DNA of 64,000 bases, from positions 1-64,000 of the forward strand of contig NZ_CAKAPD010000006.1 in assembly GCF_916715725.1 (NCBI RefSeq), in the 5' to 3' direction. Shown in pieces: positions 54,017 through 63,638 of the stretch. The number at the start of each line of letters is the position of its first letter. Position 1 is the first letter of the stretch. The notes under the pieces are model-generated. The model worked only from the letters and a program-made list of their open reading frames with translations, was not told where the DNA came from and searched no databases. The DNA is from an uncultured Rothia sp. GTDB lineage: Bacteria > Actinomycetota > Actinomycetes > Actinomycetales > Micrococcaceae. The position numbers were made by a program, and so were the translations under genes.

Positions 54017-54868
54017 ATGAGCGATTACGCAGAACCCGGCGTCATCAACGAGCTGCCTGCCCCCACCCCCAAGGACCTGCAGATTGGTGTGGACATTGGA
54101 GGCACCGGCATTAAGGGCGGCATCGTCGACCTGCGCACCGGTAACCTCGTGTCCGACCGTTTCCGCATTGACACCCCCAAGCCTGCAACCCCCGAGGCTG
54201 TGGCTGAGGTTGTACGCCGCGTAGTTGATGAGCTGCAGGGCCGCGACCTGGCACCGGACCCCGAGTCCGCTGTCGGCATCGACTTCCCCGCAGTGGTGAA
54301 GAACGGCATGGTTTTCTCCGCAGCGAACGTGGACGACTCCTGGATTAACACCGACCTGGAGCAGGTCATGAGCGAGGCACTGGGCGGCCGCACCGTCTAC
54401 GGCCTCAACGACGCTGACGCAGCCGGTCTGGCTGAGGCAACCTACGGTCAGGGCCGTAACCGTGACGGCCTGATCGCCGTCATCACCCTGGGCACCGGCA
54501 TCGGTTCCGCCCTCATCAACGACGGCGTGCTGATTCCGAACACCGAGCTGGGCCACCTGGAGATTGACGGCCACAACGCCGAGTCTCAGGCTTCCGCTCG
54601 TGCCCGCGAGGTGCACGAGCTGTCTTGGAAGAAGTACGGCAAGCGCCTGTACCGCTACTTCGAGCACGTCCAGATGCTCTTCTCCCCCGACCTGTTCATC
54701 ATTGGCGGCGGCATCTCCAAGAACCCGGAGAAGTTCATGCCGTACTTTGAGGATCAGATTCGTACCCCCATGGTCATGGCTGCCCTGCGTAACAACGCGG
54801 GTATTGTGGGTGCGGCACTGTGGGCTGGCGGTATGCTGCCGGAACGTCAGCGCCGCGGCGAAGCGTAA
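54017..54868 (+). CDS. ppgK: polyphosphate glucokinase
   Basis: A 283-residue ROK-family kinase that phosphorylates glucose using polyphosphate or ATP. It shows the phosphate loop VDIGGTGIKGG near the N-terminus, LNDADAAGLAEATYG with the catalytic Asp, and TLGTGIGSALI. No HTH domain is present, so it is an enzyme rather than a repressor. Size and motifs match actinobacterial PpgK. AGAGAGAGAAAACC precedes the ATG. Confidence 0.92.
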   Translation: MSDYAEPGVINELPAPTPKDLQIGVDIGGTGIKGGIVDLRTGNLVSDRFRIDTPKPATPEAVAEVVRRVVDELQGRDLAPDPESAVGIDFPAVVKNGMVFSAANVDDSWINTDLEQVMSEALGGRTVYGLNDADAAGLAEATYGQGRNRDGLIAVITLGTGIGSALINDGVLIPNTELGHLEIDGHNAESQASARAREVHELSWKKYGKRLYRYFEHVQMLFSPDLFIIGGGISKNPEKFMPYFEDQIRTPMVMAALRNNAGIVGAALWAGGMLPERQRRGEA

Positions 54869-54916
54869 GGGCTTGCTTCCTGCTATCCGTCTCGGATAGC
54901 GCTTTATAGACACACG

Positions 54917-54955
54917 AAGGGACCGCCTTCCGAGTTATTCGGGAGGCGGTCCCTT
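54917..54955. terminator. bidirectional Rho-independent terminator
   Basis: 17-bp stem with one G-U: 54917-54933 pairs with 54939-54955 around GTTAT. It lies between the convergent ppgK and nrdR. Confidence 0.88.
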
Positions 54956-54996
54956 CTGTATGCCGCCGCTCGTGTAGCGGCAACCGGTTTAGCTAG

Positions 54997-55452
54997 TTAC
55001 TGCGCGATGCGGTCCTCACGCAGACGCGCAATCGCCTCCTCAAAGTCTTCAAGGTTCTCAAACGCCTGGTACACGCTCGCAAAACGCAGGTAGGCGACCG
55101 CGTCCAGCTTCGACAGCGGCTCCAGGATGGTCAGACCCACCTCGTGCGCGTTAATCTCCGCCAGACCGCGGGCACGAATCAGCTCCTCAACCTCCTGGGC
55201 GAGCTTCGCCAAATCGTCCTCGCCCACGGGGCGGCCCTGGCATGCCTTACGCACGCCGGCGGCAATCTTCGAACGGTCGAAGGGCTCGGTCACGCCGGAA
55301 CGCTTAATCACCGAAATGGTGGTGGTTTCAACGGTCGTGAAGCGGCGAGCGCAGGAGGTGCACTGGCGGCGACGGCGAATTGCGGCGCCGTCATCGGTGG
55401 TGCGGGAATCCACCACGCGCGAGTCGGTGTGCTTGCAATAGGGGCAGTACAT
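54997..55452 (-). CDS. nrdR: transcriptional repressor NrdR
   Basis: A 151-residue NrdR that represses ribonucleotide reductase genes when dATP is high. The zinc ribbon has CPYC at 3-6 and CTSC at 31-34, followed by RRFTTVE. The ATP-cone domain runs from about 45 to 135. No nrd gene lies in the window, so it acts in trans. It is downstream of dnaE on the same strand with a 175-bp gap. Confidence 0.96.
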   Translation of the reverse strand: MYCPYCKHTDSRVVDSRTTDDGAAIRRRRQCTSCARRFTTVETTTISVIKRSGVTEPFDRSKIAAGVRKACQGRPVGEDDLAKLAQEVEELIRARGLAEINAHEVGLTILEPLSKLDAVAYLRFASVYQAFENLEDFEEAIARLREDRIAQ

Positions 55453-55569
55453 TCGTTTCTCCTTGGCTGGGCGTTAGGGGCGCCCGCGTATACAGCGCTC
55501 AAGAATATTTATACCTATTCTACCGTGATATACAGCGGATGCACCGTATGGTGTGAGTGAATATACGCT

Positions 55570-55602
55570 CAGGGTGGACTCTGCTATGCAGAATCCACCC
55601 TG
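55570..55602 (-). terminator. terminator of dnaE
   Basis: A 15-bp stem with one mismatch: CAGGGTGGACTCTGC (55570-55584) with GCAGAATCCACCCTG (55588-55602). It lies 26 bp after the dnaE stop; no T-run on the minus strand. Confidence 0.65.
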
Positions 55603-55627
55603 TCATTCCCCTCAGCGGGGCGTGTTG

Positions 55628-58600
55628 TTAGCGTCGAATGCAGCTCGGACCGAAAATCGTCTTGATTTCGCCGAAAAGGCTCGGGTTCGGTTCCACACGC
55701 ACACTCGCGTCCAGCAGCACCAGCTGCTCCTTATCGCGGGTACGGATGAGCATGCGCACATCCGCGGTGCCCTTGTGGTCGCGCAGGGTCTCCTTCAGCT
55801 CCTTCAGGTTCGCCTCGGTCACCAGGTACTCGGGAACCACGATGGTGATGGGTGCGGCGCGGCCGTCATCGCTGATTTCCAGGATTTGCAGTTCCTGGGC
55901 GCTCATGTTCACGCTGCCGTCGTCGCGGCGCTGCACGCGGCCACGAATCGAGCAGATGAGGTCGTCCGCCAGAGCGGCGCCCATCGTCTCGTAGGCGCGG
56001 GAGAAGAACATGACCGTGATGGTTGCGCCCGAGGGGTCTTCCAGTTCCACGGAGGCATACTGGTTACCGCTGGACTTGGCGATACGGCGCGAAACGCCGG
56101 TGAGCATGCCCGCGATGGTGACGGTTTCGCCGTCGCGCACGTGCGAGTCTTCGCCGATGATGTCGTGTACCGAGTGGGTTGCGGCATCAGAGAGGGCGCG
56201 CTCCAGGCCACGCAGCGGGTGGTCCGAAACGTACAGGCCCAGCATGTCACGCTCAAAGTTCAGCTTCTCGCGGCGGTCCCAGTCGGGTACGTCCGGGATG
56301 GTCACGGTCAGTTCGTCGCCGAGGGCGTCGTCCATGCCGAGGGAGCCGAAGAGGTCGAACTGGCCCGCCGCCTCCTTACGCTTGACCGCCACGGCGGCAT
56401 CCACTGCCGCCTCGTGGATGAGGGACAGGGAACGGCGCGTATGACCCAGGTCGTCGAAAGCGCCCGCCTTAATGAGCGACTCGATGGTGCGCTTATTGCA
56501 CACCTGCAGCGGCACCTTCTTCAGGAAGTCGTTGAAGGACTCGTAACGGCCCTTCTCCTCGCGGGCGGCAATCATGCCCTCAACCACGTTCGCGCCCACG
56601 TTACGAATCGCACCCATACCGAAGCGAATATCATCGCCGACAGGGGCAAACGTCAGGGTGGACTCGTTCACGTCCGGGGCGAGCACGGTAATGCCCATGG
56701 CGCGGCACTCGTTCAGGTACAGTGCGAGCTTGTCCTTGTTATCGCCCACACTGGTCAGCAGAGCAGCCATGTACTCCTGCGGGAAGTGCGCCTTCAGGTA
56801 CGCAGTCCAGTACGATACCAGACCGTACGCAGCCGTGTGCGCCTTGTTGAACGCGTAGTCCGAGAACGGCAGCAGAATATCCCAGAGCGCCTTAACAGCG
56901 CCCTCAGAGTAGCCGTTAGAAATCATGCCGTCGTGGAAGGTAGCGTACTGCTTATCCAGCTCCGCCTTCTTCTTCTTACCCATCGCACGGCGCAGCAAAT
57001 CTGCCTCACCCAGAGTGTAGTTCGCGACCTTCTGAGCAATCGCCATAACCTGCTCCTGATACACAATCAGGCCGTAGGTGGTGTCCAGAATGTCCTTCAG
57101 CGGCTCTTCCAGCTCGGGGTGAATCGGCTCAATCTCCTGCTTACCGTTCTTGCGCAGAGCGTAGTTGGTATGCGAGTTCGCACCCATCGGGCCCGGACGG
57201 TACAGCGCCAACACTGCCGAAATGTGCTCGAACTCCTCGGGCTCCATGAGCTTGAGCAGCGAGCGCATCGGGCCACCATCGAGCTGGAACACGCCGAGGG
57301 TGTCGCCGCGCGCCAGCAAACGGTAGGATTCCGGGTCATCCAGCGAGAGGGACTCCAGGTCCAGGTCGATGCCACGGTTCGATTTAATGTTCTCCACCGC
57401 ATCGGAGATGATGGTGAGGTTACGCAGACCCAAGAAGTCCATCTTAATCAGGCCCAGACCCTCACAGGTGGGGTAATCGAACTGGGTAATCACCTGGCCG
57501 TCCGCCTCACGGCGCATCACCGGGATGACGTCCACAAGGTCCTTGCTGGACATAATCACGCCCGCAGCGTGCACACCCCACTGACGCTTCAGACCCTCCA
57601 GGCCCTTCGCAGTCTCGAACACCTGGCCGTAAATCTTATCGACCGGGTCCTCAATGAGGGCGCGCAAATCTGCCGCCTCGGCGTAACGCTTATCCTCTTC
57701 GTTGTACACGTTCGCCAGGGCGATGTTCTTACCCATGACGTCCGGCGGCATTGCCTTGGTGAGGCGCTCGCCCACCGAGTACGGCTGGTCCATCACGCGG
57801 GAGGCGTCCTTGAGCGCTTGCTTCGCCTTAATGGTGCCGAAGGTGACAATCTGTGCGACCTTCTCTTCACCGTACTTTTCGGTCACGTAGTCGATGACTT
57901 CGCCGCGGCGACGATCGTCAAAGTCCACATCGAAGTCGGGCATGGAGACGCGGTCGGGGTTGAGGAATCGCTCGAAGATCAGGTCGTGGTCGAGCGGGTT
58001 CAGGTCGGTAATACGCATCGCGTACGCGACCATGGAGCCTGCACCGGAACCACGGCCGGGGCCCACGCGAATACCGTTGCGCTTAGCCCAGTTGATGAAG
58101 TCGGCGACCACGAGGAAGTAGCCGGGGAAACCCATGGAGGTAATAACTCCCACCTCGTATTCAGCCTGCTTACGCACCTTGTCGGGCACGCCGTCCGGGA
58201 AGCGGTAGTGCAGGCCCTTCTCGACCTCCTTCACGAACCAGGATTCCTCGTTTTCGCCCTCGGGCACGGGGAAGTTCGGCATGTAGTTCGCCTTGGTGTT
58301 GAACTCCACGTTGCAGCGTTCAGCGATTTCGAGGGTGTTCTCGCACGCGCCGGGAATGTCGCCGAACAGGGCGTACATTTCTTCTGCCGAGCGCAGGTAG
58401 AAGTTATCCGCGTCGAACTTGAAACGCTTGGGGTCGGTGAGGGTCGAGCCGGACTGCACGCACAGCAGCGCCGCGTGAGCGGTGTGGTCTTCCTGGCGGG
58501 TGTAGTGCAGGTCGTTGGTGGCGACGAAGGGCAGGTTCAGCTTCTTGGCGAGGCGGTGCAGGTCCTCCTGAACGTTGCGTTCAATGTCCAGGCCGTGGTC

Positions 58601-59170
58601 CATGACCTCGCAGTAGAAGTTGTCCTTGCCGAAAATATCGCGGAATTCGCTCGCCGCCTGGACTGCCTCGTCGAACTGTCCCAGGCGCAGGCGGGTCTGC
58701 ACCTCGCCGGAGGGGCAGCCGGTGGTCGCAATCAGGCCCTTCGAGTATGTCTGCAGCACCTCGCGGTCCATACGCGGCTTGTACAGCTGACCTTCCAGCG
58801 ACGCAATCGAGGAGGCACGGAACAGGTTGTGCATGCCCTCGGTGGTCTCAGCCCACATGGTCATGTGGGTGTACGCGCCACCGCCGGAGACGTCGTCGCG
58901 GGAGCCGTCGCCCCAGCGCACACGCGAACGGTCGGTACGGTGCGTGCCGGGGGTCAGGTACGCCTCCACACCGATAATGGGCTTGATGTCGTGCGCTTTA
59001 GCCTGGCGCCAGAAGTCGAAGGCACCAAAGAGGAAGCCGTGGTCACTGGTCGCCATGGACTTCATGCCGAGTTCTTTAGCGTGGGTGAACAGGTCACCCA
59101 GGCGCGCAGCACCGTCGAGCATGGAGTACTCAGTGTGCACGTGCAGGTGCGTAAATTCTTTGGTTGCCAC
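55628..59170 (-). CDS. dnaE: DNA polymerase III alpha subunit
   Basis: An 1180-residue DnaE1-type replicative polymerase. The N-terminal PHP domain begins with HLHVH at 8-12 and a YSMLDGAARL segment; in actinobacteria this domain supplies proofreading when intact. The polymerase core carries GRGSGAGSMVAYAM and PDFDVDF, the paired catalytic Asp. C-terminal helix-hairpin-helix and OB-fold regions follow. It lies between the RluD-type gene and nrdR. Confidence 0.97.
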   Translation of the reverse strand: MATKEFTHLHVHTEYSMLDGAARLGDLFTHAKELGMKSMATSDHGFLFGAFDFWRQAKAHDIKPIIGVEAYLTPGTHRTDRSRVRWGDGSRDDVSGGGAYTHMTMWAETTEGMHNLFRASSIASLEGQLYKPRMDREVLQTYSKGLIATTGCPSGEVQTRLRLGQFDEAVQAASEFRDIFGKDNFYCEVMDHGLDIERNVQEDLHRLAKKLNLPFVATNDLHYTRQEDHTAHAALLCVQSGSTLTDPKRFKFDADNFYLRSAEEMYALFGDIPGACENTLEIAERCNVEFNTKANYMPNFPVPEGENEESWFVKEVEKGLHYRFPDGVPDKVRKQAEYEVGVITSMGFPGYFLVVADFINWAKRNGIRVGPGRGSGAGSMVAYAMRITDLNPLDHDLIFERFLNPDRVSMPDFDVDFDDRRRGEVIDYVTEKYGEEKVAQIVTFGTIKAKQALKDASRVMDQPYSVGERLTKAMPPDVMGKNIALANVYNEEDKRYAEAADLRALIEDPVDKIYGQVFETAKGLEGLKRQWGVHAAGVIMSSKDLVDVIPVMRREADGQVITQFDYPTCEGLGLIKMDFLGLRNLTIISDAVENIKSNRGIDLDLESLSLDDPESYRLLARGDTLGVFQLDGGPMRSLLKLMEPEEFEHISAVLALYRPGPMGANSHTNYALRKNGKQEIEPIHPELEEPLKDILDTTYGLIVYQEQVMAIAQKVANYTLGEADLLRRAMGKKKKAELDKQYATFHDGMISNGYSEGAVKALWDILLPFSDYAFNKAHTAAYGLVSYWTAYLKAHFPQEYMAALLTSVGDNKDKLALYLNECRAMGITVLAPDVNESTLTFAPVGDDIRFGMGAIRNVGANVVEGMIAAREEKGRYESFNDFLKKVPLQVCNKRTIESLIKAGAFDDLGHTRRSLSLIHEAAVDAAVAVKRKEAAGQFDLFGSLGMDDALGDELTVTIPDVPDWDRREKLNFERDMLGLYVSDHPLRGLERALSDAATHSVHDIIGEDSHVRDGETVTIAGMLTGVSRRIAKSSGNQYASVELEDPSGATITVMFFSRAYETMGAALADDLICSIRGRVQRRDDGSVNMSAQELQILEISDDGRAAPITIVVPEYLVTEANLKELKETLRDHKGTADVRMLIRTRDKEQLVLLDASVRVEPNPSLFGEIKTIFGPSCIRR

Positions 59171-59248
59171 GGATATCTCCTGGAGGTGTGGGCTGGAGGA
59201 TGGGCGGTGAATGTGAAGCTGTGTGCGGCGGGGCGCGGGAGGCTCTGC

Positions 59249-60235
59249 CTAGCCGAGTTTGACGTTGCCGTCACGCAGAGCGGTCAGCGCGTAGGACAGG
59301 TCGAGCGGGTACTCGCTGGTGAAGGTTACGCGCTCGCCGGTACCGGGGTGATCGAAGCCCAGGCGGTGCGCGTGCAACCACTGGCGGGTCAGTCCCAGTT
59401 CGGCGCTAAAGCGCGGGTCGGCGCCGTAGGTCAGGTCGCCGCAGCAGGGGTGGCGCAGTGCCGAGAAGTGCACACGAATCTGGTGGGTGCGTCCGGTTTC
59501 CAGGTGCACCTCCACCAGGGACGCGGGGCCGAAGGCCTCGAGCACATCGTAGTGGGTGATAGAGTTGCGGCCGTCCTCGACCACTGCGAACTTCCACTCA
59601 TTGCCGGGGTGACGGCCAATGGGCGCGTCAATGGTGCCGCGCAACGGGTCGGGCAGGCCCTGCACGAGCGTGTGGTAGACCTTATCTACGGTGCGTTCCT
59701 TGAAGGCGCGCTTGAGCTCGGTGTAGGCGCGTTCGCTGCGGGCTACGACCATCAGGCCGCTGGTGCCCACGTCCAGGCGGTGCACAATGCCCTGGCGTTC
59801 TGCCGCGCCGGAGGTAGCAACCGAGATGCCCTCGCCCATGAGCGCGGAGATGACGGTGGGGCCGTGCCAGCCGGGTGAGGGGTGTGCCGCCACGCCTGCG
59901 GGCTTATCCACCACGACAATGTCGTCGTCCAGGTGCACGATGCGGAAGCCGTCCACCTTTTCGGGGCGGATATCCGCCAAATCGCGCGGCGCGGGTGCAT
60001 CCACGACGACCTCGTCGCCCGCGGAAAGCTTGTAGGACTTGCCAATCTTCACGGCCTTGCCGTTGTTGGTGACGGTCACGTGGCCGTCACGAATCCACCC
60101 GGAGGTGCGGGTTCGGGGCGCATCGAGGGCACCGGCGAGCGCGGCGTCCAGGCGCATACCGGCAAGCGCGCCTTCAACGGTGAATTCGGCGCGGATGCGT
60201 GCCGTATCTTCTGCGGCGTTGGTGGTTTCGCTCAT
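59249..60235 (-). CDS. RluD-type rRNA pseudouridine synthase
   Basis: A 328-residue RluA-family pseudouridine synthase with an N-terminal S4 RNA-binding domain (about 25-85) and the catalytic HRLDVGTSGLMVVA motif containing the active-site Asp. GRTHQIRVHFSALRHP and CGDLTYG follow. In RluD the targets are helix 69 of 23S rRNA; which enzyme this is cannot be told from sequence alone. It is between lspA and dnaE, as in many actinobacteria. Confidence 0.9.
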   Translation of the reverse strand: MSETTNAAEDTARIRAEFTVEGALAGMRLDAALAGALDAPRTRTSGWIRDGHVTVTNNGKAVKIGKSYKLSAGDEVVVDAPAPRDLADIRPEKVDGFRIVHLDDDIVVVDKPAGVAAHPSPGWHGPTVISALMGEGISVATSGAAERQGIVHRLDVGTSGLMVVARSERAYTELKRAFKERTVDKVYHTLVQGLPDPLRGTIDAPIGRHPGNEWKFAVVEDGRNSITHYDVLEAFGPASLVEVHLETGRTHQIRVHFSALRHPCCGDLTYGADPRFSAELGLTRQWLHAHRLGFDHPGTGERVTFTSEYPLDLSYALTALRDGNVKLG

Positions 60236-60355
60236 GCGGCTCTCCTTCGGGTGGTGTTGTCTGGGTTGTCTGGGTGCGAGGGGTTGTCTGTGTGAAAACG
60301 TCTGTAGGCGCGTGTGTCGGCAACGTAGCCGTCGGTGCGTGGCCGGGGCGGGGAG

Positions 60356-60973
60356 CTACTCAGCGCTCTTTTCCGCGGTGTTCTTGTCGTCGGTGCTCTT
60401 ATCGTCAGCCTGCACGCGGGTTCCGTTGAGGTTCAGGCCCTTGAAGTTCAGTAGCACGATGAACGCCATGCACACGCAGATTGCGGAGTCTGCAATATTG
60501 AAAATCGCGAAGTTCGGCACGGAAATAAAGTCGACCACGTGACCGGATCCGAAGCCGGGCTCACGGAAGAGACGGTCGAAAAGGTTGCCGCAGATACCGC
60601 CGAGCAGGCCGCCCAGCGCGAGGGTCCAGGACAGGGCGCGGGTGCGGCGCAGCAGGTAGAGCACCACGGATGCGGCAGCGACCATGACGAGCGTGAAGAT
60701 CCAGGTGACGTTCTCGCCCATGCTGAATGCGGCGCCGGAGTTACGAATCGAGTACCACCACAGCAACCCGTCGATGACGGTGATGCGCTCCCCCAGCTGC
60801 ATCTGGGTGACGACCAGGTATTTGGTGCCCTGGTCGATGGCGAACACGACGGCGGCAAGTACGAGCGCGAGAATACCTGCGGAGCGAGCCGAAAGGATGC
60901 GCACGCGGCGTCCTTCAGCCTTTCCTTCGGTATGTGAGACTGAGGATTCAGCGGTCTTGGGGGTGTTGGTCAT
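60356..60973 (-). CDS. lspA: lipoprotein signal peptidase II
   Basis: A 205-residue integral membrane aspartyl protease that cleaves lipoprotein signal peptides after lipid attachment. Four membrane helices are visible. The conserved GNLFDR and FNIADSAI regions include the catalytic Asp pair, with VVDFISVPNF between. It has a 30-residue charged N-terminus and a C-terminal tail rich in Lys, Asp and Ser. It lies upstream of the RluD-type gene. Confidence 0.95.
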   Translation of the reverse strand: MTNTPKTAESSVSHTEGKAEGRRVRILSARSAGILALVLAAVVFAIDQGTKYLVVTQMQLGERITVIDGLLWWYSIRNSGAAFSMGENVTWIFTLVMVAAASVVLYLLRRTRALSWTLALGGLLGGICGNLFDRLFREPGFGSGHVVDFISVPNFAIFNIADSAICVCMAFIVLLNFKGLNLNGTRVQADDKSTDDKNTAEKSAE

Positions 60974-61140
60974 AGCTCTCCTCTAGTCTGTGCCGGTTGC
61001 TGCGCGCCCGAACGCAAACCGTGTGCGGTACCGTTCGATAGTGCCCCTCTAGCTTAGCAAATCGGGGTAGTGCATCGAGTATTCGGCGGTGATGTGGCGG
61101 GTACTCTCCCCCGCTTCTCACGCTGGGTTATTGCACCGTG

Positions 61141-61167
61141 CCGGGCGGGTATGAGAATACCGCCCGG
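61141..61167 (-). terminator. hairpin downstream of divIVA
   Basis: CCGGGCGGGTAT pairs with ATACCGCCCGG (one bulge) about 100 bp after the divIVA stop. No T-run on the minus strand, so a weak call. Confidence 0.4.
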
Positions 61168-61263
61168 TTCTCTCAATCTTCCCCGGTGAATAGCGGTGGA
61201 AGAGAAAGAATCCGGGCGGCATACGCCTCAAAGCGTCGTTAGCTTTTATTCTGGCACGCTGAT

Positions 61264-61803
61264 TTATGCGGAAGCCTCGATGGACTTGAGGTTCTTCAGC
61301 TCCTGAACCTGTGCGTCCAGGTGCTGCAGCAGCTTGGAGCGGTAGCGGCTCTCGAAGCCGCGCAGAGCCTCAACAGCGATCTCCAGCTCTTCCTTCTCGT
61401 CGGTGAGGCGAGAGAGAACCTCTTCGCGTTGCTGCTGAGCTTCGCTCACCATAGCGTCTGCCTTCTTCTCTGCCTCTTCGATCAGTTCAGCCTTAGCCTT
61501 CTCGCCCTGTGCCACGTAGTCGTCGTGAACCTTCTGTGCCATGGCGAGCAGTGCCGCCGCATCCTGAGGTGCAGCCGATGCCGCGGAGGACTGTGCGGGC
61601 GCTACAGCCGCTGCGGGGGAATCGGGCGCGTTTGCAGAGAGCTGCTCAACCTGACGCTCCAGGGCATCACGCTCGGAGTAGAGTGCGCGCAGTTCGACAA
61701 CGAGCTCGTCCAGGAAGTCGTCAACCTCGTTGCGGTCGTAACCGGACTCTTCGGTCACGATCTTGAAGCTCTTAGTGATCAGGTCTTCAGGGGTGATTGC
61801 CAT
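61264..61803 (-). CDS. divIVA: DivIVA-family polar growth/division protein (Wag31-like)
   Basis: A 179-residue coiled-coil protein. The N-terminal membrane-curvature-binding domain is clear: MAITPEDLITKSF, then GYDRNEVDDFLDELVVELR. A Pro/Ala/Ser linker (about 55-85) is followed by a second coiled coil rich in Glu, Gln and Ala. DivIVA/Wag31 recruits the wall synthesis machinery to poles or septa in actinobacteria; it is usually essential. It is downstream of yggT and sepF in the same direction. Confidence 0.95.
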   Translation of the reverse strand: MAITPEDLITKSFKIVTEESGYDRNEVDDFLDELVVELRALYSERDALERQVEQLSANAPDSPAAAVAPAQSSAASAAPQDAAALLAMAQKVHDDYVAQGEKAKAELIEEAEKKADAMVSEAQQQREEVLSRLTDEKEELEIAVEALRGFESRYRSKLLQHLDAQVQELKNLKSIEASA

Positions 61804-62143
61804 GGGCTTCTCCTCTAGGTATCCCTTACGGGGTTTGGTGGTGAAGTTGAGTGCCGCGGATGCACCAGCCAGATAGCTCGTGACCCCGATAATTCAGGGT
61901 CCCGACGGTTCAGGGCATGGCTATTCCGCTATGCAGTCGTTGGCACCAATTTTACTATTCTTTGGGTTCTGCACCGGGTTTTACATCGGTTGAACAGTAA
62001 AATATTCGCTCGGCGCAAGGGTGGGATTCACCACGTCTCATATCCGCCCTAGTCCCCGCTTTCACCCTTAGGTTTTCTGCCCTGCGGTGCATTTCGAGGT
62101 GGTTTTCGAGAAGGCATTTTGGCGCTACCCCCGGCACTATACA

Positions 62144-62194
62144 CAGGCAGAACGCAGGCACAGAACCCAGGCACAAAACGCAGGCGCAGAAAAC
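62144..62194. repeat. 12-13 bp minisatellite, four units
   Basis: CAGGCAGAACG, CAGGCACAGAACC, CAGGCACAAAACG and CAGGCGCAGAAAAC follow one another between yggT and divIVA. Confidence 0.7.
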
Positions 62195-62239
62195 CCCCAC
62201 TCTGCACTCAACCCGTGAACGGGTCAGGCAGGCGGGGGT
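62193..62239 (-). terminator. terminator of yggT
   Basis: ACCCCC (62193-62198) pairs with GGGGGT (62234-62239), with an inner ACCCGT/ACGGGT hairpin (62211-62224). On the minus strand it is followed by TTTTCTG. Confidence 0.65.
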
Positions 62240-62300
62240 CTGTCGTTTCTTATCTATCGTCTCTTATTCCCAAGCTGTCGCCTCTGAGCGAGGCAGTCGC

Positions 62301-62600
62301 CTACGAGAAGGCCGCGGTCAACCGCATCATGATGCTCAGCAGCAGCGACAACACAACAATCAGAATCAGGAAGCCGGTGTCCAGCGCAACGTTACCCACA
62401 CGAACCGGCGGGATCAGGCGGCGCAGCTGGTTCATCGGCCAGTCAGTCACCGCGTACACACCGCTGGCGAAGAGCAACACAATGCCCTTGGGGCGCCACT
62501 CCGGTGCGAACATGCGCACCCAGTCAAAGAGCATGCGCAGTAGCATCGCAATGTAGAGAACGTAGACAACGATCGTAATGAGGGCGAAAATATAACCCAT
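62301..62600 (-). CDS. YggT-family membrane protein
   Basis: A 99-residue protein with two membrane helices (about 3-25 and 70-95) and the conserved WPMNQLRRLIPP loop between. YggT proteins accompany sepF in the division cluster of actinobacteria and Firmicutes. The role is poorly known; topology or osmotic adaptation at division is suspected. It lies 10 bp after sepF. Confidence 0.9.
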   Translation of the reverse strand: MGYIFALITIVVYVLYIAMLLRMLFDWVRMFAPEWRPKGIVLLFASGVYAVTDWPMNQLRRLIPPVRVGNVALDTGFLILIVVLSLLLSIMMRLTAAFS

Positions 62601-62610
62601 CTATCAGTCC

Positions 62611-63492
62611 TTAGCCCTGGTCGAAGGGGAATTCACCGTCGGTCTCAAAGCCGGCGGGAACCTCGGAGTTAGCCACGCCCAGAACCTCCAGGTTGGAGGG
62701 GGTCAGCAGGAACACCTTAGCGGTGACGCGCTCAATGCGGCCCTCCAGCGCGAATGCCAGACCGGATGCGAAGTCCACCAGGCGCTTTGCGTCTGCGTCA
62801 GGCATTTCTTCCACGTTCATAATCACGGGGATGTTCTCGCGGAATGCCTCGCCAATGATCTTTGCGTCATTGTAGGAGCGGGGGTGGATAGTGGTGATGC
62901 GACGCAATTCGTCCTCTTCTTCCTCGTAACCGTAGGTGTATCCGTTGGTTTCTTCGGGCTCGTAGCCCTGGTCGTAGTAGCCGTCGTTGGAGTACGTCTC
63001 GGCGTACTGCTCGGTGTATTCGGTATTCGGCACCGGGGTGTCCTCCCAATTGTCTGCGCTGGCATCGTCCCAAGTCTGCTCGGTGTCCGCCAGATCAGCT
63101 GTGGTTTCAGGTGTATGAGCGGTGGCGTATGCCGCTGCATCTACGGTTGCTCGTCCGTCGGCAGATTCTTCTGCGTCCAGATACTCGGTTTCTGTACCGT
63201 CATCGTAGCTATCAGCCTGCAGGTACTCTTCCTGTTCAGTATAGGCGGGTTCGTCCTGCAGATGGTAGGTTTCGCTCTGCGACTCGGCAACGCTGTACTG
63301 TGCCGAGCCGGGCAGTGCTGAGAGCCTGTGAGAGCTGTCGGTCTTCTGCGCTGTAGCAGCCTGCCCTGCGGAGGCGCTTGCCTCCTTGCGGGAGTCAGCC
63401 TGCACAGCCTGCGGGGATTCTTCCGGCGTCGTCTCAGCGTCCTGGTATCGTTCCAGGCCGAGGAAACCCGCCAGACGGCTTTGTTTCGCCAT
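62611..63492 (-). CDS. sepF: cell division protein SepF, long form
   Basis: A 293-residue SepF that links FtsZ to the membrane. The start (MAKQSRLAGFLGL) is the amphipathic membrane-binding helix. The C-terminal 85 residues form the SepF/DUF552 core (TIHPRSYNDAKIIGEAFRENIPVIMNV and GLAFALEGRIERV). Between them lie about 160 residues of Glu/Asp/Tyr/Thr-rich disordered linker, longer than in most relatives. It is located between yggS and yggT. Confidence 0.95.
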   Translation of the reverse strand: MAKQSRLAGFLGLERYQDAETTPEESPQAVQADSRKEASASAGQAATAQKTDSSHRLSALPGSAQYSVAESQSETYHLQDEPAYTEQEEYLQADSYDDGTETEYLDAEESADGRATVDAAAYATAHTPETTADLADTEQTWDDASADNWEDTPVPNTEYTEQYAETYSNDGYYDQGYEPEETNGYTYGYEEEEDELRRITTIHPRSYNDAKIIGEAFRENIPVIMNVEEMPDADAKRLVDFASGLAFALEGRIERVTAKVFLLTPSNLEVLGVANSEVPAGFETDGEFPFDQG

Positions 63493-63638
63493 GATTCTCT
63501 CGCTGTTCTTTCACGTTGGTGGTGTACAGGTTCTGCCGTAGTGCGTCATCAGAAGGTGTGTGCGTAACGGTACGCCATGCACCGGCATGTATATATTACC
63601 AGCGCCCACCCCGCGCAGGCGGTCAAGGGCGCCGATGA

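Larger units (their letters stand above)
61804..62300. other. 497-bp yggT-divIVA gap
   Basis: No supported gene. It contains a yggT terminator and a short repeat (described separately) and must hold the divIVA promoter near 61810-61950, where AATTTTACTATTCTTTGG (about 61948-61966) is the AT-richest part. A short Cys-rich minus frame at 61955-62200 lacks a start signal. Confidence 0.5.

Noticed and set aside
55553..59878. A very long open frame (about 1440 codons) on the plus strand opposite dnaE
   Set aside because: It is antisense to dnaE, whose family motifs are all present; long antisense frames are expected from biased codon use at this G+C, and the translation shows no family pattern.
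61955..62200. Small Cys-rich minus-strand frame between yggT and divIVA
   Set aside because: It is created by the 12-13 bp repeat and terminator sequence, has no ribosome-binding site and no homologous look.
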